DNA of 64,000 nucleotides from an uncultured Chryseobacterium sp. (GTDB taxonomy: Bacteria > Bacteroidota > Bacteroidia > Flavobacteriales > Weeksellaceae). The stretch lies in assembly GCA_913778505.1 (NCBI GenBank), contig CAJYWD010000031.1, positions 1 to 64,000 on the forward strand. The letters are read 5' to 3'. Position 1 is the stretch's first letter, and every line of letters begins with the position of its first letter. The notes under the pieces were generated by a model that was given only the letters and a program-made list of their open reading frames with translations, did not search any database and had not been told where the DNA came from. Shown in pieces: positions 62,599-64,000 of this stretch. The position numbers were made by a program, and so were the translations under genes.

Positions 62599-62640
62599 AG
62601 CACATAACACCCAAATATACGCATTGCGTTAATACAAATT
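62599..62640 (-). repeat. outer cassette boundary (core site without a full attC)
   Basis: AGCACATAAC (62599-62608) is the exact inverse complement of GTTATGTGCT at 61513-61522, so it is the matching end of cassette 1. Beyond it the sequence does not resemble repeats A-C. It could be an attI-like site or a decayed repeat. Confidence 0.5.
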
Positions 62641-62648
62641 ATATCAAG

Positions 62649-62685
62649 TTGCGTTTATCCTCAAAATATAGTAAGCTAAACGCAA
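62649..62685. repeat. 9-bp inverted repeat
   Basis: TTGCGTTTA (62649-62657) and TAAACGCAA (62677-62685), perfect, with a 19-nt spacer, just after the end of the heptad-repeat frame. Confidence 0.5.
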
Positions 62686-62913
62686 TTACCTAAAACTTTT
62701 TTCAAGTTGATCCATCCAATTAGCATCAAAAACCACCCTTTTTGCCGGGGATTTGAACCTTTTAGGTTGGTAAACCACGCTGTTTGCATCATTTTCCACC
62801 CTTTCTGGTTCCTTCGTGAGTCTCTTAGGCTGGATTTTCATCTTTTTTGCATGAAAAACGACCCTTTTTGGCTGGTTTTTGAGCCTAAAAGGGTCGTTTT
62901 TGAAAGATGGAGC
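62686..62913 (-). other. 21-bp repeat array with open frame (10 heptads in a 63-bp superperiod)
   Basis: On the minus strand, in the same frame as the gene upstream but after its stop and a second TAA, a frame stays open for 75 codons to TAA at 62686-62688. From 62901 to 62692 it reads ten heptads, for example KNDPFRL, KNQPKRV, VFHAKKM, KIQPKRL, TKEPERV. They repeat with a period of three heptads (QPKR in most first units, xAxxM/V in every third). The only early ATG (62841) would give 51 residues ending MDQLEKSFR. The plus strand is open too. It may be a small gene, a pseudogene tail or a DNA-level repeat. Confidence 0.6.
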
Positions 62914-62922
62914 TTAGACTGA

Positions 62923-63399
62923 TTACTCTTTTGAAGATGGTCTGTTGCCTTTTCTCGTGAATCTTTTGCTGAGGTCTTCGTAGATCGGCTTTGCCGTGGC
63001 AACGCCTTTGTCTGCCGCTTCTTTCACGGCGCCATAGTAGAGCATAGCTGCCAATAATGCTTCGTTACCCGCCAGCATAATAGTGTCACTGAGATCCGAT
63101 TCCAACTGGTTTGCCAGATTGCGAAGCGGGGAAAGACCATTGACTACTGCCACATCTTTGTGAAACTCCGGTTGATCCATATAGCCTGGTGCAAATTCAG
63201 GATTGGTTTCCGTATAATCTTCCACCTTTTGCACGGTAGCTACAGATTTGTCACCCATTTTGAAGATCGTTTCCCTTTCTTCTGATGTCAGAGCCTGCAG
63301 ATAGGGTGCCAGCAGATTGCGGGATTCTTGCAGGTTGGCTGTTACTTTTTCGATAACGGATTGAGGGATCTCGATGCTGATTTGATTTTTTGTACTCAT
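62923..63399 (-). CDS. hypothetical helical protein
   Basis: I do not recognise this 158-residue protein. It is mostly helical by composition, has no signal peptide, and contains LSPLRNLANQLESDLSDTIM and NEALLAAMLYYGAVKEAADK, the latter a moderately hydrophobic helix; the end is basic (RFTRKGNRPSSKE). Like the protein at 26384 it is next to a 21-bp repeat array, but the two proteins show no clear similarity by eye. The promoter region upstream is A+T-rich without a clear box. Confidence 0.65.
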   Translation of the reverse strand: MSTKNQISIEIPQSVIEKVTANLQESRNLLAPYLQALTSEERETIFKMGDKSVATVQKVEDYTETNPEFAPGYMDQPEFHKDVAVVNGLSPLRNLANQLESDLSDTIMLAGNEALLAAMLYYGAVKEAADKGVATAKPIYEDLSKRFTRKGNRPSSKE

Positions 63400-63488
63400 C
63401 TTTTGTGGATTTAATTTGTTAAACAGTTAAAATTAATAAACTTTAAAATACAAATGGTCTATAAATGTTGATTTTTTAAATTTTTGTA

Positions 63489-63680
63489 CCGCTTTTTGAA
63501 ATAAATAGCTTTAAATCAAAGCTTTAAATTTCTGTAGTCGAAACCAAGTCCAGGCTGCTGGATACTTCCCAGGGCTATTTCCAAATCCTTGGCAATATCT
63601 TAATATTCTGGCCATTCCGGATATATACTCCACAAAAAAGCACAGATCACCGCCTATGCTCTTCATCACGCCATTGGGCA
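63489..63680 (-). pseudogene. possible decayed coding fragment
   Basis: On the minus strand one frame reads DIAKDLEIALGSIQQPGLGF directly after a stop. Another reads a 57-codon ORF from ATG near 63680 (MPNGVMKSIGGDLCFFVEYI). The base composition is richer in G+C than the flanks and protein-like, but frames are broken. I cannot name a parent gene. Apart from this, 63400-63902 shows no gene. Confidence 0.25.
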
Positions 63681-63902
63681 TGGATGCTTCTGTATCAGTC
63701 TGTTTTCATCAGATTCCCGGTTCTAGTTGCCATAGGGGCGGAACCATTGGCTGTCCTTGTTTTGGTAAAGAACAAACCATCAAAATAAATAAGTCTGTCT
63801 ATTTATTTTTGAATGGACTTTGGAATGGATTTCATCGTTCTTACTGCATTCTGAAGTTTTATTGATATTTTTGACGATTGAACCAAGAAAACACATTTTC
63901 TA

Positions 63903-64000
63903 ATGGATGGAAAATTACAATGGGCAAACCTTAAAAACTTTCCGTGGCTGATCTTTTTCACGGCCATCGTAATTTGGGTTGCAATGGCGGGTGCCAATTT
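63903..64000 (+). CDS. start of a membrane protein, cut by the window end
   Basis: ATG at 63903 opens a frame that runs off the end after 32 codons (MDGKLQWANLKNFPWLIFFT, then AIVIWVAMAGANF). Residues 14-30 form a hydrophobic segment that could be the first transmembrane helix. The family cannot be told from this fragment. Confidence 0.55.
   Translation, partial: MDGKLQWANLKNFPWLIFFTAIVIWVAMAGAN

Noticed and set aside
59641-62600. insertion sequences flanking the three genes
   Set aside because: Repeats hold no transposase, no target duplications were seen, and per-cassette end complementarity fits attC-like sites better.
62707-62922. 71-codon plus-strand ORF across the 63-bp repeats
   Set aside because: Starts at TTG, no family, and openness follows from the repeat period; kept only as part of the repeat description.

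Overview
The window is a chromosomal stretch of a flavobacterium of the Chryseobacterium type (Bacteroidota, Weeksellaceae). Evidence: AT-rich DNA with weak ribosome binding sites; promoter boxes of the Bacteroidota form TTTG-N19-TAnnTTTG; type IX secretion sorting domains at the ends of exported proteins; plug-less TonB-like outer-membrane barrels; a split MetH; a CtlX-type citrulline hydrolase; and a topoisomerase I without zinc fingers. Most genes are housekeeping. No rRNA, tRNA, intact insertion sequence or CRISPR array was found.

Layout. 0.1-5.6 kb: methionine/one-carbon operon (two halves of MetH with an Asp/Glu racemase-family gene between them, then metF). 5.6-8.4 kb: histidine degradation (hutI, hutG) and a HAD phosphatase. 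8.4-16.6 kb: DUF2911 protein, aminotransferase, miaA, thioredoxin-like protein, NUDIX, XerC/D recombinase, dCMP deaminase, enoyl-CoA hydratase, RlpA-like lipoprotein, enolase. 16.8-23.4 kb: citrate synthase, then a membrane-anchored AraC regulator divergent from a four-gene exported/T9SS cluster. 23.7-25.6 kb: two arginine/citrulline-type hydrolases. 25.6-27.4 kb: a 21-bp tandem repeat and an unknown protein. 27.4-32.1 kb: two tandem outer-membrane barrel paralogues. 32.3-40.4 kb: small membrane and exported proteins, nadD, a LytS/LytTR-type two-component pair with a TPR sensor, and a 1195-residue LRR/T9SS protein. 40.4-49.7 kb: recJ, catalase with divergent oxyR, metK, an ECF sigma factor. 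49.7-59.6 kb: trpS, SanA-like protein, lspA, small proteins, a DksA-like protein, ileS, topA. 59.6-62.6 kb: three single-gene cassettes separated by attC-like repeats. 62.6-64.0 kb: a second 21-bp repeat array, an unknown protein, and the start of a membrane protein.

How the genes work together. MetH/MetF make methionine and MetK converts it to S-adenosylmethionine. metK has a leader that matches the SAM-II riboswitch and whose downstream segments can form mutually exclusive pairings with the aptamer or with the ribosome binding site, giving a simple feedback model. OxyR beside catalase is a peroxide-response pair. The sensor/regulator pair lies just upstream of the large T9SS surface protein.

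The least ordinary signals are: (1) the attC-like cassette array without an integrase at 59.7-62.6 kb; (2) the SAM-II element with its translational switch; (3) the long folded leader of the sigma-factor gene; (4) two separate arrays of 21-bp repeats that keep a heptad-coding frame open; and (5) several unrelated palindromic intergenic repeats.
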